From an uncultured Macellibacteroides sp. (GTDB lineage: Bacteria > Bacteroidota > Bacteroidia > Bacteroidales > Tannerellaceae): DNA of 64,000 bases. The stretch covers positions 4,397,458 through 4,461,457 of the forward strand of contig NZ_OY762974.1 in assembly GCF_963667135.1 (NCBI RefSeq), written 5' to 3'. The position numbers and the translations under genes were made by a program. The notes under the pieces were generated by a model that saw only the letters and a list, made by a program, of their open reading frames with translations, ran no database searches and had not been told where the DNA came from. The first letter of the stretch is position 1. Each line of letters opens with the position of its first letter. Of this stretch, positions 26,867 to 34,788 are shown one piece after another.

Positions 26867-28648
26867 TTAGTCAAGAATCAAATTAAACTCTTCTTTTAAT
26901 TTTAGCAACACTGGATTTGTTAAAGCAAGCAGATCATACTTTTCTGTTGAAGTATAAGCCAAGTGTTTTTCGTTTGCTTCTATTATCCGAATCCGCATTT
27001 GTATACGTGTATTTCGCAAATTACTTCTAAGATATGGCAATAAATCTACGCCGGAATTTTCCAACTCTTGTTGTTGTCCCGGGTTGTGAACTGCTACTTC
27101 AAAAATATAATTATCCAGAAGAATCGGCTTGCAGTTTATCATCGTATTTTTCAAATACACCTTCTCTCCGGCCAACTCAGCAAAACTATCCCAATAACGC
27201 ACAAGGTCAGATTCCCTAAAAGAGCTTACAAACTCCTCCTGTTTAACTGTGCGTTGTTCTTCTACTACCGGCTTTTCTTCTGCAGCTGATTTAATTGATA
27301 TACCCTTTGGCATTATCCCCGGTTTCTTGGTTACAGGGGCCGATACAGTCGAAACCTGTAACTGAACTTTATCCTGCGGACTTACTGGCTTTTGGGAAAA
27401 ATCAGATTGCGGGGTATGCCCTGCTGCAGACACCTGCGAAACGGATGATCGTTGTATGGGAGACTGAACATGCTGCTGATTGCCTGCTGGCACTTGCTGA
27501 GGAATAGAGTCAATTACTCCTTTTTTTTTTGAATCCGCTCCTTCGCCCGAAGCAACACCTTGTAATTGGCACAGCTGAATAAGCGTCAACTCCAACAAAA
27601 GACGTTTATTATTGCTGGCTCTGTAATTCAGATCGCATGTATTTGACAACTCAATAGCTTTAAAAAGCAAACTATCCGGACAACGTTTTGCCATTTCAAG
27701 ATAGCGTTCTCTAATGGAAGCTCCAACCTCAAAAAGAACAAGTGCTTCTGAGTCACGGCATACAAGTAAATCCCGGAAATGACTTGCAAGACCGGTAATT
27801 ACATGCTGACCATCAAATCCTTTATTCAATATATCGTTTAGTATCAGTAAAATATCAAATACTCTACCGCCAAGAATGGCATCTGTTAGTCTGAAATAAT
27901 ACTCATAATCAAGCACATTCAGATTATCAATAACGGTCTGATAAGTAATATTGCCTCCAGTATAGCTTACAACCTGATCAAAAATAGAAAGCGCATCCCG
28001 CATTCCTCCATCCGACTTCTGAGCAATAATATTCAACGCATCCAAGTCGGCTGTAACACCTTCACGAGAAGCAACATATTGCAGATGTGCCACTGTATCA
28101 GCAATTGATATTCTTGAAAAATCATATATCTGACAACGGGAAAGTATAGTAGGTAAAATTTTATGCTTTTCGGTAGTTGCCAAAATAAAAAGCGCATGAT
28201 AAGGAGGCTCTTCCAGCGTCTTTAAAAAAGCGTTGAATGCAGCAGGAGATAACATATGCACCTCATCAATAATATAAACCTTATACTTCCCTATCTGTGG
28301 CGGAATACGCACCTGTTCAATAAGCGAACGAATATCGTCTACCGAATTGTTTGAAGCCGCATCTAGCTCATGAATATTATACGAACGTTGTTCATTAAAT
28401 GCTTTACATGATTCGCACTCATTACAAGCTTCACCTTCTGGAGTAAGATTCATGCAATTTATGGTCTTCGCAAAAATACGGGCGCAGGAAGTCTTACCAA
28501 CACCTCTAGGCCCGCAAAACAAATAGGCATGTGCCAGCTTGTTACTGCTTATTGCATTTTTAAGGGTAGTAGTAAGTGAATTTTGACCAACGACACTCTG
28601 AAAAGTAGATGGTCTGTATTTTCTTGCCGACACTATATAATTGTCCAT
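26867..28648 (-). CDS. dnaX: DNA polymerase III subunit gamma/tau
   Basis: Clamp-loader ATPase subunit. From MDNYIVSARKYRPSTFQSVVGQ (28648) the protein has 593 residues; another ATG lies three codons earlier. Walker A is GPRGVGKTSCARIFA, the zinc module has CNECESCKAF, Walker B is VYIIDEVHMLS and the sensor/SRC region is ATTEKHKILPTILSRC. Domain III is followed by a long Gln/Ser/Pro-rich linker and a C-terminal tau-like domain. I see no slippery A-run frameshift signal, so a separate gamma form is not indicated, although one TTTTTTTTTT run occurs near 27520 in the linker. Confidence 0.95.
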   Translation of the reverse strand: MDNYIVSARKYRPSTFQSVVGQNSLTTTLKNAISSNKLAHAYLFCGPRGVGKTSCARIFAKTINCMNLTPEGEACNECESCKAFNEQRSYNIHELDAASNNSVDDIRSLIEQVRIPPQIGKYKVYIIDEVHMLSPAAFNAFLKTLEEPPYHALFILATTEKHKILPTILSRCQIYDFSRISIADTVAHLQYVASREGVTADLDALNIIAQKSDGGMRDALSIFDQVVSYTGGNITYQTVIDNLNVLDYEYYFRLTDAILGGRVFDILLILNDILNKGFDGQHVITGLASHFRDLLVCRDSEALVLFEVGASIRERYLEMAKRCPDSLLFKAIELSNTCDLNYRASNNKRLLLELTLIQLCQLQGVASGEGADSKKKGVIDSIPQQVPAGNQQHVQSPIQRSSVSQVSAAGHTPQSDFSQKPVSPQDKVQLQVSTVSAPVTKKPGIMPKGISIKSAAEEKPVVEEQRTVKQEEFVSSFRESDLVRYWDSFAELAGEKVYLKNTMINCKPILLDNYIFEVAVHNPGQQQELENSGVDLLPYLRSNLRNTRIQMRIRIIEANEKHLAYTSTEKYDLLALTNPVLLKLKEEFNLILD

Positions 28649-28672
28649 TCTCTGCATTTTTTATTAAACACA

Positions 28673-28680
28673 CAAAGATA
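28673..28680 (-). promoter_or_regulatory. Predicted -7 element of dnaX
   Basis: TATCTTTG on the minus strand, 24 bases upstream of the dnaX start. Confidence 0.45.
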
Positions 28681-28719
28681 AACAATTCCATCAAGCAATA
28701 CTATACAGTGAAATTTTTT

Positions 28720-28727
28720 TACCTTTG
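28720..28727 (+). promoter_or_regulatory. Predicted -7 element of the FtsB-like gene
   Basis: TACCTTTG, 14 bases upstream of the start codon, matches TAnnTTTG and implies an almost leaderless mRNA. Confidence 0.5.
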
Positions 28728-28741
28728 CAAAAATTACTTCG

Positions 28742-29047
28742 ATGTCACGCATTAAAGATTTTTATACCCGTTACCTATCCAGAATCAATAAGTATTGGCT
28801 GGTTACAATTCTTTTCCTTGGCCTTACTTTTACGGCCGGCGACAGTAATCTGTACAAACGGTACGTTTACGACGAAAAAATTCGTAGTCTGGAAAGTGAA
28901 ATTGAACATTATCAGGAAGAAATTGAAATCAACACTAAAAAATTAAATGATCTCCGTACAGACAAGGAAGGATTAGAACGATTCGCCCGCGAAGAGTATC
29001 TAATGAAGAAACCGGATGAAGATGTATTTATTATCAAAGAAAAATAA
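28742..29047 (+). CDS. FtsB/DivIC-like septum formation initiator protein
   Basis: A 101-residue bitopic membrane protein. A short cytoplasmic N-terminus is followed by one transmembrane segment (WLVTILFLGLTFTAG, about 18-32). A periplasmic coiled coil (KIRSLESEIEHYQEEIEINTKKLNDLRTD) leads to the conserved ERFAREEYLMKKPDEDVFII end. This is the DivIC/FtsB architecture of the divisome FtsQLB complex. The next gene starts directly after its stop. Confidence 0.88.
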   Translation: MSRIKDFYTRYLSRINKYWLVTILFLGLTFTAGDSNLYKRYVYDEKIRSLESEIEHYQEEIEINTKKLNDLRTDKEGLERFAREEYLMKKPDEDVFIIKEK

Positions 29048-29374
29048 ATGAATAAGCAAATCAGAACAACTATATTTAATTTTTCGGGCTTACTTGTCCT
29101 GTCGGGTACAATTCTTTACCTGACCAAATGGATTTACGCTCCCTATCTTTTTGCATTCGGAGCTGCAGGTATTGCTCTTACATACCTTACTTCCCCCTAT
29201 CAGGTACTTGATTTCAGAAGAAGAAGACTTCACCGCTTTAACATAATTGCGGGCATTCTAATGCTAGTAGCCTCTGCATTCATGTTCAAAAATCGGACCG
29301 AATGGATTCTTTGTTTATCAATTGCTGCTTTTCTCCAAGCATATACAGCTTTTGTAACACCAAAAGAAAAATAA
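29048..29374 (+). CDS. Small conserved membrane protein
   Basis: A 108-residue protein with about four hydrophobic segments (residues 9-25, 30-46, 64-80 and 87-102) separated by a basic loop (DFRRRRLHRFN). No enzymatic motif was recognised. The ATG directly follows the TAA of the FtsB-like gene, so the two are cotranscribed and probably translationally coupled. A role in the envelope or division is only suggested by position. Confidence 0.75.
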   Translation: MNKQIRTTIFNFSGLLVLSGTILYLTKWIYAPYLFAFGAAGIALTYLTSPYQVLDFRRRRLHRFNIIAGILMLVASAFMFKNRTEWILCLSIAAFLQAYTAFVTPKEK

Positions 29375-29406
29375 AAGGATTAGGAACTGCTCCATTTTTA
29401 AATAAA

Positions 29407-29437
29407 ATAGGGAAGTTGGATTGACCAACTCCCCTAT
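29407..29437 (-). terminator. Hairpin with T run on the minus strand
   Basis: ATAGGGAAGTTGG and CCAACTCCCCTAT pair with one A.C mismatch around a 5-base loop. The T-rich tail is on the minus strand. Confidence 0.5.
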
Positions 29438-29500
29438 ACTTTAAATCAAGGTTTTGAATAAAAATAAAAAAATTCTAAATTAAGATTGTGGTTAAAATAC

Positions 29501-29541
29501 AAACCTCCGTAAAAACAATGTTTTCGCAGAGGTTTTGTTTT
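29501..29541 (+). terminator. Terminator of the FtsB-like operon
   Basis: AAACCTC and GAGGTTT enclose an inner AAAAC/GTTTT stem, with TTTTGTTTT following on the plus strand, about 125 bases after the last stop. Confidence 0.6.
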
Positions 29542-29652
29542 CTAATACAAATATAATATAACTTTTTTAATATTCCACTATTACAAAAGACAAAAATCAA
29601 CAAATATGTTATCTAACATACTTGTTAAAGCTCAGGAATCATAATGTAAAAT

Positions 29653-29693
29653 AAAAAAAGCATCTCAAATGAAAATTTTGAGATGCTTTTTTT
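29653..29693. terminator. Terminator of ompH
   Basis: An AAAAAAAGCATCTCAAA stem with its complement, A/T-flanked so that it can act on both strands, 20 bases beyond the ompH stop. Apart from the hairpins listed, the 338-base gap 29375-29712 holds nothing else I recognise. Confidence 0.85.
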
Positions 29694-29712
29694 ATTTTAT
29701 ATCAGACTTGTT

Positions 29713-30318
29713 TTATTTGCTTGCTGGAGCGTAATTCTTATTCAAATATTCGATAACTTCCTGAGTGATATCATAAGTATCACCTGCAAGTAAAATATTA
29801 TCTCCCATTGTATTGCTTAAGATAACCTGATAGCCTTTATCCTTGTTATAAACCTTAAGTTGTGAAACCAGCGTGTCACGCAATTGTTCATTCAATCTCT
29901 GTTGTTCAGCAACCAGTTCCTGAGCTAAACGACTGTCAAAGTCCTGAAGTTCTTGTTGTTTTTTCACTAAACGGGCCTGTTCCTGTTCTGCACGTTCGCG
30001 TGTAAGAAAAGCATTATTCTCTACTTTACGTTGAAAATCCTGCATTTCAACTTGTAAGGCACGAAGTTTTTGGTTTACACTTGCACGGGAATTTTCTTGT
30101 TTCTTAATGATAATTTCATTCAAGTCCTTAGAGTAGTTATAATTCAGCAGAAGTGAATCCACATTGACGTATGCAATTGGAAGTAAGCCGGAGGCATTTT
30201 CTTCAGCCGTAAATGTTCTGGTTACACCAGATTCTTTTTTACCGGTAAATTGCAATACAAACAAAATCACAACTGCCAAAGCAAGTACACCGTTAATAAT
30301 GTAGTTAATGTTCTTCAT
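29713..30318 (-). CDS. OmpH/Skp-family periplasmic chaperone
   Basis: A 201-residue protein with an N-terminal hydrophobic anchor or signal (INGVLALAVVILFVLQF). The Skp-like fold follows: a beta strand with LPIAYVNVDSLLLNYNYSKDL, a long coiled coil rich in Gln, Glu and Arg (about 65-145), and the return strand KGYQVILSNTMGDNILLAGDTYDIT. Skp proteins hold unfolded outer-membrane proteins. No signal peptidase site is obvious, so it may remain membrane-tethered. It lies 23 bases after the 72-residue gene and is probably cotranscribed with it. Confidence 0.85.
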   Translation of the reverse strand: MKNINYIINGVLALAVVILFVLQFTGKKESGVTRTFTAEENASGLLPIAYVNVDSLLLNYNYSKDLNEIIIKKQENSRASVNQKLRALQVEMQDFQRKVENNAFLTRERAEQEQARLVKKQQELQDFDSRLAQELVAEQQRLNEQLRDTLVSQLKVYNKDKGYQVILSNTMGDNILLAGDTYDITQEVIEYLNKNYAPASK

Positions 30319-30341
30319 AAAGTGTAATTTAAATCTTTATA

Positions 30342-30560
30342 TTATTCTTTTATTTCTTCCAAACGCTCAAATAAATTTCTCTCCTGATAGGCTTCTCTGT
30401 CTTGCGTGGAAGAACAATGAATACCTTTCTTGCCAAGTGCTTTGTTACCTCCTATATGCGTGTTGGGAAACTGACCTCCTTTCACGAATATTATTTTTAT
30501 TCCAAGTAACACGGCACAAATAACAAGAATTATGACTGTAAGCAATAACGTTATTAGCAT
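30342..30560 (-). CDS. 72-residue membrane-anchored protein with FPNTHIGGNKAL motif
   Basis: From MLITLLLTVIILVICAVLL at 30560 the protein has one N-terminal hydrophobic helix (about 1-24) and a short polar domain containing GGQFPNTHIGGNKALGKKGIHCSSTQDREA. I recognise this motif as shared by small Bacteroidota proteins annotated only as membrane or secreted. The single Cys and the HIGGN string invite a ligand-binding idea, but no function is established. The longer reading from 30623 covers the promoter and is rejected. Confidence 0.7.
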   Translation of the reverse strand: MLITLLLTVIILVICAVLLGIKIIFVKGGQFPNTHIGGNKALGKKGIHCSSTQDREAYQERNLFERLEEIKE

Positions 30561-30580
30561 TTTCTTTATATTTGTGGACG

Positions 30581-30588
30581 CAAATATA
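30581..30588 (-). promoter_or_regulatory. Predicted -7 element of the 72-residue gene and ompH
   Basis: TATATTTG on the minus strand, 20 bases before the start at 30560. Confidence 0.5.
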
Positions 30589-30707
30589 AGAGTTATACTG
30601 ATTATAAAGTACCTTTTTGGCATTTTATTCTATATTTTTTCGATAAAGGCTCTTTTGCTTAATAAAATTTTAATGATGAAGTATCATCAATAATACATTA
30701 TAACATT

Positions 30708-32168
30708 ATGAAGATTACAGATTTATCTCCTGCATTAGTGTGGAAATATTTCCACCAGGTAACACAGGTACCCCGCCCCTCAAAAAAGGAAGAAAAGATG
30801 ATTAAGTATCTTGAAACCTTCGCGGCAGAACATAAAATCGCTATAAAAAAAGATTCATGCGGAAATATCCTCATGTCAAAACCTGCTACTCCAGGAAGAG
30901 AAAGCGTGCCAACTGTAATTCTGCAATCCCATATTGATATGGTATGCGAAAAGAACAATGACACAAAACATGATTTTGACAATGATCCTATCGAAACGAT
31001 CGTAGACGGAGCCTGGCTTCGCGCAAATGGCACTACATTGGGAGCAGACAATGGGATCGGTGTTGCTGCTGAATTGGCAATTTTGGCTTCAAACGATATT
31101 GAGCATGGTCCTTTGGAATGTTTATTTACTGTTGACGAAGAAACCGGCCTTACCGGAGCAAAGGCTCTTGAAAAGGGATTTCTTTCAGGAAACATTCTGT
31201 TAAATCTGGATAGCGAAGACGAAGGTGAAATCTTTGTTGGCTGTGCCGGAGGTAAAGATACTGCTGCCACTTTTACTTACACGCCGGAAGCTGCACCGGA
31301 CGGATTATTCTACTTCCGCGTTGATGTTAAGGGTTTGAACGGAGGACACTCCGGAGGCGAGATACACAAACAGCTTGGCAATGCAAATAAACTGCTTGTA
31401 AGATACCTCTACTTGCTTAAGAAACAGACCGGAAATATCGTTCTTTGCAGTATCGACGGTGGCAACCTTCGCAATGCCATAGCCCGTGAAGCTCATGCTG
31501 TTGTAGGTGTTCCTTACGATGCCAAAGAAGGCGTACGTGTATTGCTTAATCACTTTGCAGCCGACGTTGAAAACGAATTAAAGCATGTAGATCCCAATGT
31601 TAAGCTGTTACTTGAATCGGTGGAAAAACCTGCATTCTGTATAGACGAAGTTACTGCTACACATCTAATATGTTCGATGCATGCCTGCGCTCATGGCGTT
31701 TTAGGTATGAGCCAGGATATCGAAGATTTGGTAGAAACCTCTACGAATCTGGCTTCCGTAAAAATGAAAGAAGGAAACACCATTATAGTTGGTACCAGTC
31801 AGCGTAGTTCTATCGAATCATGCAAAGAATATGCAGCCAACATGGTTGCCGCCACATTCCAATTGGCAGGTGCAAAAGTTACACACGGAGACGGATATCC
31901 TGGATGGGCTCCTAATCCTGATTCGGTTATTTTGCAGGTTGCACAAGATGCTTATAATCGGCTGTTCAAGAAGGATGCCAAGATTAAAGCCATCCATGCA
32001 GGACTAGAATGTGGATTATTTCTCGAAAAATACCCACAGTTGGATATGATTTCTTTTGGTCCCACGCTTCGCGATGTACATTCGCCCAACGAACGTATAG
32101 AAATTGCGACAGTTCAATTATGGTGGAATCATTTACTTGAAGTGTTAAAGAGCATTCCTACAAAATAA
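30708..32168 (+). CDS. pepD: Aminoacyl-histidine dipeptidase (peptidase D, M20)
   Basis: Dizinc aminopeptidase that cleaves Xaa-His dipeptides and other small peptides in the cytoplasm. The 486-residue protein has the M20 metal sites: His in VILQSHIDMVCEKN, the bridging Asp in LGADNGIGVA, the catalytic Glu pair in VDEETGLTGA, Asp in LNLDSEDEGEIFVGCAGG, and His near the C-terminus in RDVHSPNERIEI. GGHSGGEIH marks the dimerisation lid domain. Length matches E. coli PepD. It stands alone with a terminator downstream. Confidence 0.95.
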   Translation: MKITDLSPALVWKYFHQVTQVPRPSKKEEKMIKYLETFAAEHKIAIKKDSCGNILMSKPATPGRESVPTVILQSHIDMVCEKNNDTKHDFDNDPIETIVDGAWLRANGTTLGADNGIGVAAELAILASNDIEHGPLECLFTVDEETGLTGAKALEKGFLSGNILLNLDSEDEGEIFVGCAGGKDTAATFTYTPEAAPDGLFYFRVDVKGLNGGHSGGEIHKQLGNANKLLVRYLYLLKKQTGNIVLCSIDGGNLRNAIAREAHAVVGVPYDAKEGVRVLLNHFAADVENELKHVDPNVKLLLESVEKPAFCIDEVTATHLICSMHACAHGVLGMSQDIEDLVETSTNLASVKMKEGNTIIVGTSQRSSIESCKEYAANMVAATFQLAGAKVTHGDGYPGWAPNPDSVILQVAQDAYNRLFKKDAKIKAIHAGLECGLFLEKYPQLDMISFGPTLRDVHSPNERIEIATVQLWWNHLLEVLKSIPTK

Positions 32169-32191
32169 ACCGGAATGTGATACGTTATAAT

Positions 32192-32230
32192 TGAGGCTGG
32201 GTTTCTTTCCGGAGTCCAGCCTCATGCTTT
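32192..32230 (+). terminator. Terminator of pepD
   Basis: TGAGGCTGG at 32192-32200 and CCAGCCTCA at 32216-32224 form a perfect stem followed by TGCTTTTA. Confidence 0.65.
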
Positions 32231-32272
32231 TATCTAAAATTTAAAGATTCTACGTCTTAATTTCTAAAATTC

Positions 32273-33727
32273 ATGAAAAAAGGTTTCGTTTCCATTTATA
32301 TCATCCTGGTTATACTGGCACAACTTGTTAGTAGCTGCGATGGACTGGACGAAAACTATGCTACCGGTTCTAACTACACGTTACGATTTTCTTCGGATAC
32401 ACTCTCGTTCGATACCATTTTCAGTACGGTAGGATCTACCACAAAACAGTTTATGGTTTACAACAATTTTGATAAGCCCCTTAATATCCAATCCATCGAA
32501 CTGACTGGAGGCGAAAAGACCGGTTTTCGTATCAACGTAGATGGTTTAAAAGGAACTACATTCGAAAACGTAGAAGTCAGGGCTAAAGATAGCATGTTTG
32601 TATTTGTGGAAGTAACTGTAAATCCAAACGGAGCCGACCAACCACTTCTTATAGAAGATTCTGTTATTTTCACGACAAACGGAGTAAGGCAAGCAGTAAA
32701 ACTCCAGGCCTACGGACAAGACGTTGTTCTCTGCAAAGGAGGAACCATCTTAAACAGTGATACGCTTTTATCTGCAAAGCGCCCTTATTTAGTTTACGAC
32801 AGTCTGGTTGTTTCGCAAAACGCTACCGTAACCATTGAGAAAGGAGCCCGCTTTTACCTGCACGACAAAGCAAACATTCTGGTTCACGGAACATTGATTG
32901 CCCAAGGTAAACAATCAGCACCTATCCTTTTCAGGGGAGACAGACTTGACAATCTACTTAACAACCTTCCCTATAATTTAATACCTGCGCAATGGGGCGG
33001 AATTTACTTTTCATCCCAAAGTTTTGGCAATATAATGGACCATGTAATAGTTAGTAACGGCACAAGTGGATTAACTTTCGACAAATCAACTCCCGAAAAA
33101 AGCAAATTATTGATCAGCAATTCACAGATAACCAATACAGACGGTTATCTCTTGTCCTCCATCAATTGTAATATAGAAGCCTATAACTGCGAGTTCAGTA
33201 ACGCGGGCGATGGCGTTACATTGCTGGTTGGAGGAAAATACAGTTTTACTCATTGTACCCTGGCCAATTATTTTTCGTTTGGTGCCAGAACGATTCCAAC
33301 TCTTATCCTGTCGAACAATCTTACCGACAAAGAAGCTAAGGTGATTTTGTATCCCTTGCTTCAAGCCAACTTCCAAAACTGCATTATTGACGGAAACCTG
33401 TCCGGCGAGCTTGCCCTTTATTCTCAGAAAGAAAGTAGTTCGAATGAGTTTAATTACCGGTTTAAAAACTGCCTGATTAAAAGCAAAGAAGAGACTAACG
33501 CAAATTTCACAGGTACTCTTTGGGGAGCAAGCCCTTCGTATCGTTTATCGGGAGAGGCCGGCGACTACCGGTACGACTTTAGACCTGATTCGGTCTCTAT
33601 CGTAAAAGGAAAGGCCGATCGTACCATTGCCCAGAAGTATCCGACCGACAGAAACGGAGTATCCCGGTTAACCGATAGTGATGGTCCGGACATCGGAGCA
33701 TACGAATACGTCAGGGAAACGAACTAG
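32273..33727 (+). CDS. Lipoprotein with right-handed beta-helix repeats
   Basis: A 484-residue exported protein. The signal peptide ends in a lipobox-like SSC (Cys22). Residues about 35-145 look like an Ig-type domain (TLSFDTIFSTVGSTTKQFMVYNN). From about 170 to 430 there are parallel beta-helix-like turns with repeated asparagine ladders and phrases such as GGIYFSSQSFGNIMDHVIVSNG and ISNSQITNTDGYLLSS. The C-terminal DSDGPDIGAYEY resembles the DIGAYEY motif at the end of many pectate-lyase-fold proteins of Bacteroidota. It is probably surface-exposed. Catalytic residues were not identified. The next gene follows after 3 bases. Confidence 0.8.
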   Translation: MKKGFVSIYIILVILAQLVSSCDGLDENYATGSNYTLRFSSDTLSFDTIFSTVGSTTKQFMVYNNFDKPLNIQSIELTGGEKTGFRINVDGLKGTTFENVEVRAKDSMFVFVEVTVNPNGADQPLLIEDSVIFTTNGVRQAVKLQAYGQDVVLCKGGTILNSDTLLSAKRPYLVYDSLVVSQNATVTIEKGARFYLHDKANILVHGTLIAQGKQSAPILFRGDRLDNLLNNLPYNLIPAQWGGIYFSSQSFGNIMDHVIVSNGTSGLTFDKSTPEKSKLLISNSQITNTDGYLLSSINCNIEAYNCEFSNAGDGVTLLVGGKYSFTHCTLANYFSFGARTIPTLILSNNLTDKEAKVILYPLLQANFQNCIIDGNLSGELALYSQKESSSNEFNYRFKNCLIKSKEETNANFTGTLWGASPSYRLSGEAGDYRYDFRPDSVSIVKGKADRTIAQKYPTDRNGVSRLTDSDGPDIGAYEYVRETN

Positions 33728-33730
33728 CTC

Positions 33731-34777
33731 ATGCGCCAGGTTGCAACCTTATTATTTGTGCTATTCATCTGCTCACCCGTTACCCTACATTGTCAGCAGA
33801 CCTTTCGCGTTATGAGCTACAATGTCGAAAACCTCTTCGATTGCGAAAATGATCCTGAAAAAGATGATGAATCCTTTTTACCTGAAGGCGTTCTTCATTG
33901 GACAAAAGGACGTTATTATCATAAGTTACAGCAAATCTCGAAGGTTATTACAGCTGCCGGCGAGTGGCGTACTCCAGCTCTTGTTGGGCTCTGCGAAGTT
34001 GAAAACGATTCCACTTTGATTCATTTGCTTCAACGTACTCCGCTCAGGCAACAGCATTACAGGTATTGTATGACCAACAGCCCGGATAAGCGCGGAATTG
34101 ATGTGGCTCTGCTTTACCAACGTGATCAGTTTGCCTACATCGGACACGAGTCGTTGCGTATCGAATTTAAAAAACATCCGGAAAAACGTTCGAGAGACAT
34201 TCTTCACGTATCCGGAAAAGTAATATCCGGCGATACTTTGGATGTGTTTGTTTGTCATTTTCCTTCGCGTTCCGGAGGTGAAAAAGCCACAGAGCCCGAC
34301 AGGAAAGATGCCGCAGCACGATTGCGGAAAGCTTGCGATTCGCTTTTTTCATGCCGGCAAAATCCCCTGTTGATTATTATGGGCGATTTTAACGATACTC
34401 CATCAGATGTTAGTATCCGTAATGAATTGCGGGCAATAGCTTATCCGGCAACATCTATTTCGCAGCATTCGCTGTATAATCTTTTCTCTGCGCCCCGTCT
34501 TTTATCAAAACCTGGATCTCATAAATATCAAGGTGAATGGGCTCAATTGGATCAAATAATTGTAAGCGGAACGCTTATTAATCCTGGTAGGTCAATGCGT
34601 TTACTAGCGGAAAGCATCAAAATATTCGATCCTTCATTTCTATTAATGCCAGACAAGACCCATCTTGGCAAAAGACCTTTCAGAACCTTTTACGGGTATA
34701 AATATGAAGGAGGTTACAGCGATCATTTGCCAATCCTTACAGATTTTTCATTATCTTTGGCGCCTCAAGAATATTAA
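33731..34777 (+). CDS. Exported endonuclease/exonuclease/phosphatase-fold protein
   Basis: A 348-residue EEP-superfamily metal-dependent hydrolase with a signal peptide (LFVLFICSPVTLHCQ). Motifs in order are VMSYNVENLFD, GLCEVEND (metal-binding Glu), VCHFPSRSGGE, GDFNDTPSD and the terminal SDHLPILTDF (Asp-His pair). The fold covers DNases, sphingomyelinases and phosphoinositide phosphatases, so the substrate is open. Its close spacing to the beta-helix lipoprotein and the following M23 peptidase suggests an envelope cluster. Confidence 0.88.
   Translation: MRQVATLLFVLFICSPVTLHCQQTFRVMSYNVENLFDCENDPEKDDESFLPEGVLHWTKGRYYHKLQQISKVITAAGEWRTPALVGLCEVENDSTLIHLLQRTPLRQQHYRYCMTNSPDKRGIDVALLYQRDQFAYIGHESLRIEFKKHPEKRSRDILHVSGKVISGDTLDVFVCHFPSRSGGEKATEPDRKDAAARLRKACDSLFSCRQNPLLIIMGDFNDTPSDVSIRNELRAIAYPATSISQHSLYNLFSAPRLLSKPGSHKYQGEWAQLDQIIVSGTLINPGRSMRLLAESIKIFDPSFLLMPDKTHLGKRPFRTFYGYKYEGGYSDHLPILTDFSLSLAPQEY
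34752..34759 (+). promoter_or_regulatory. Predicted internal -7 element before the M23 peptidase gene
   Basis: TATCTTTG inside the end of the EEP gene, 30 bases before the M23 start, could give the peptidase gene its own promoter. Confidence 0.4.
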
Positions 34778-34788
34778 ATTCAGATACA

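Larger units (their letters stand above)
29398..29541 (-). ncRNA. Candidate small RNA (low confidence)
   Basis: A minus-strand TATATTTG at 29548-29555 could start an RNA near 29541. That RNA would begin with a hairpin (29501-29535) and end about 140 bases later at a stem of 13 pairs with one mismatch (29407-29437) followed on the minus strand by a T-rich run. No annotated gene needs a minus-strand terminator there. No -33 element is visible, and the hairpins could also serve the plus-strand operon. Confidence 0.3.

Noticed and set aside
27515-27540. T-run in the dnaX linker as a programmed frameshift site making the gamma subunit
   Set aside because: On the coding strand it is an A run, but I see no clear downstream stop and stem-loop arrangement at that place to support programmed slippage.
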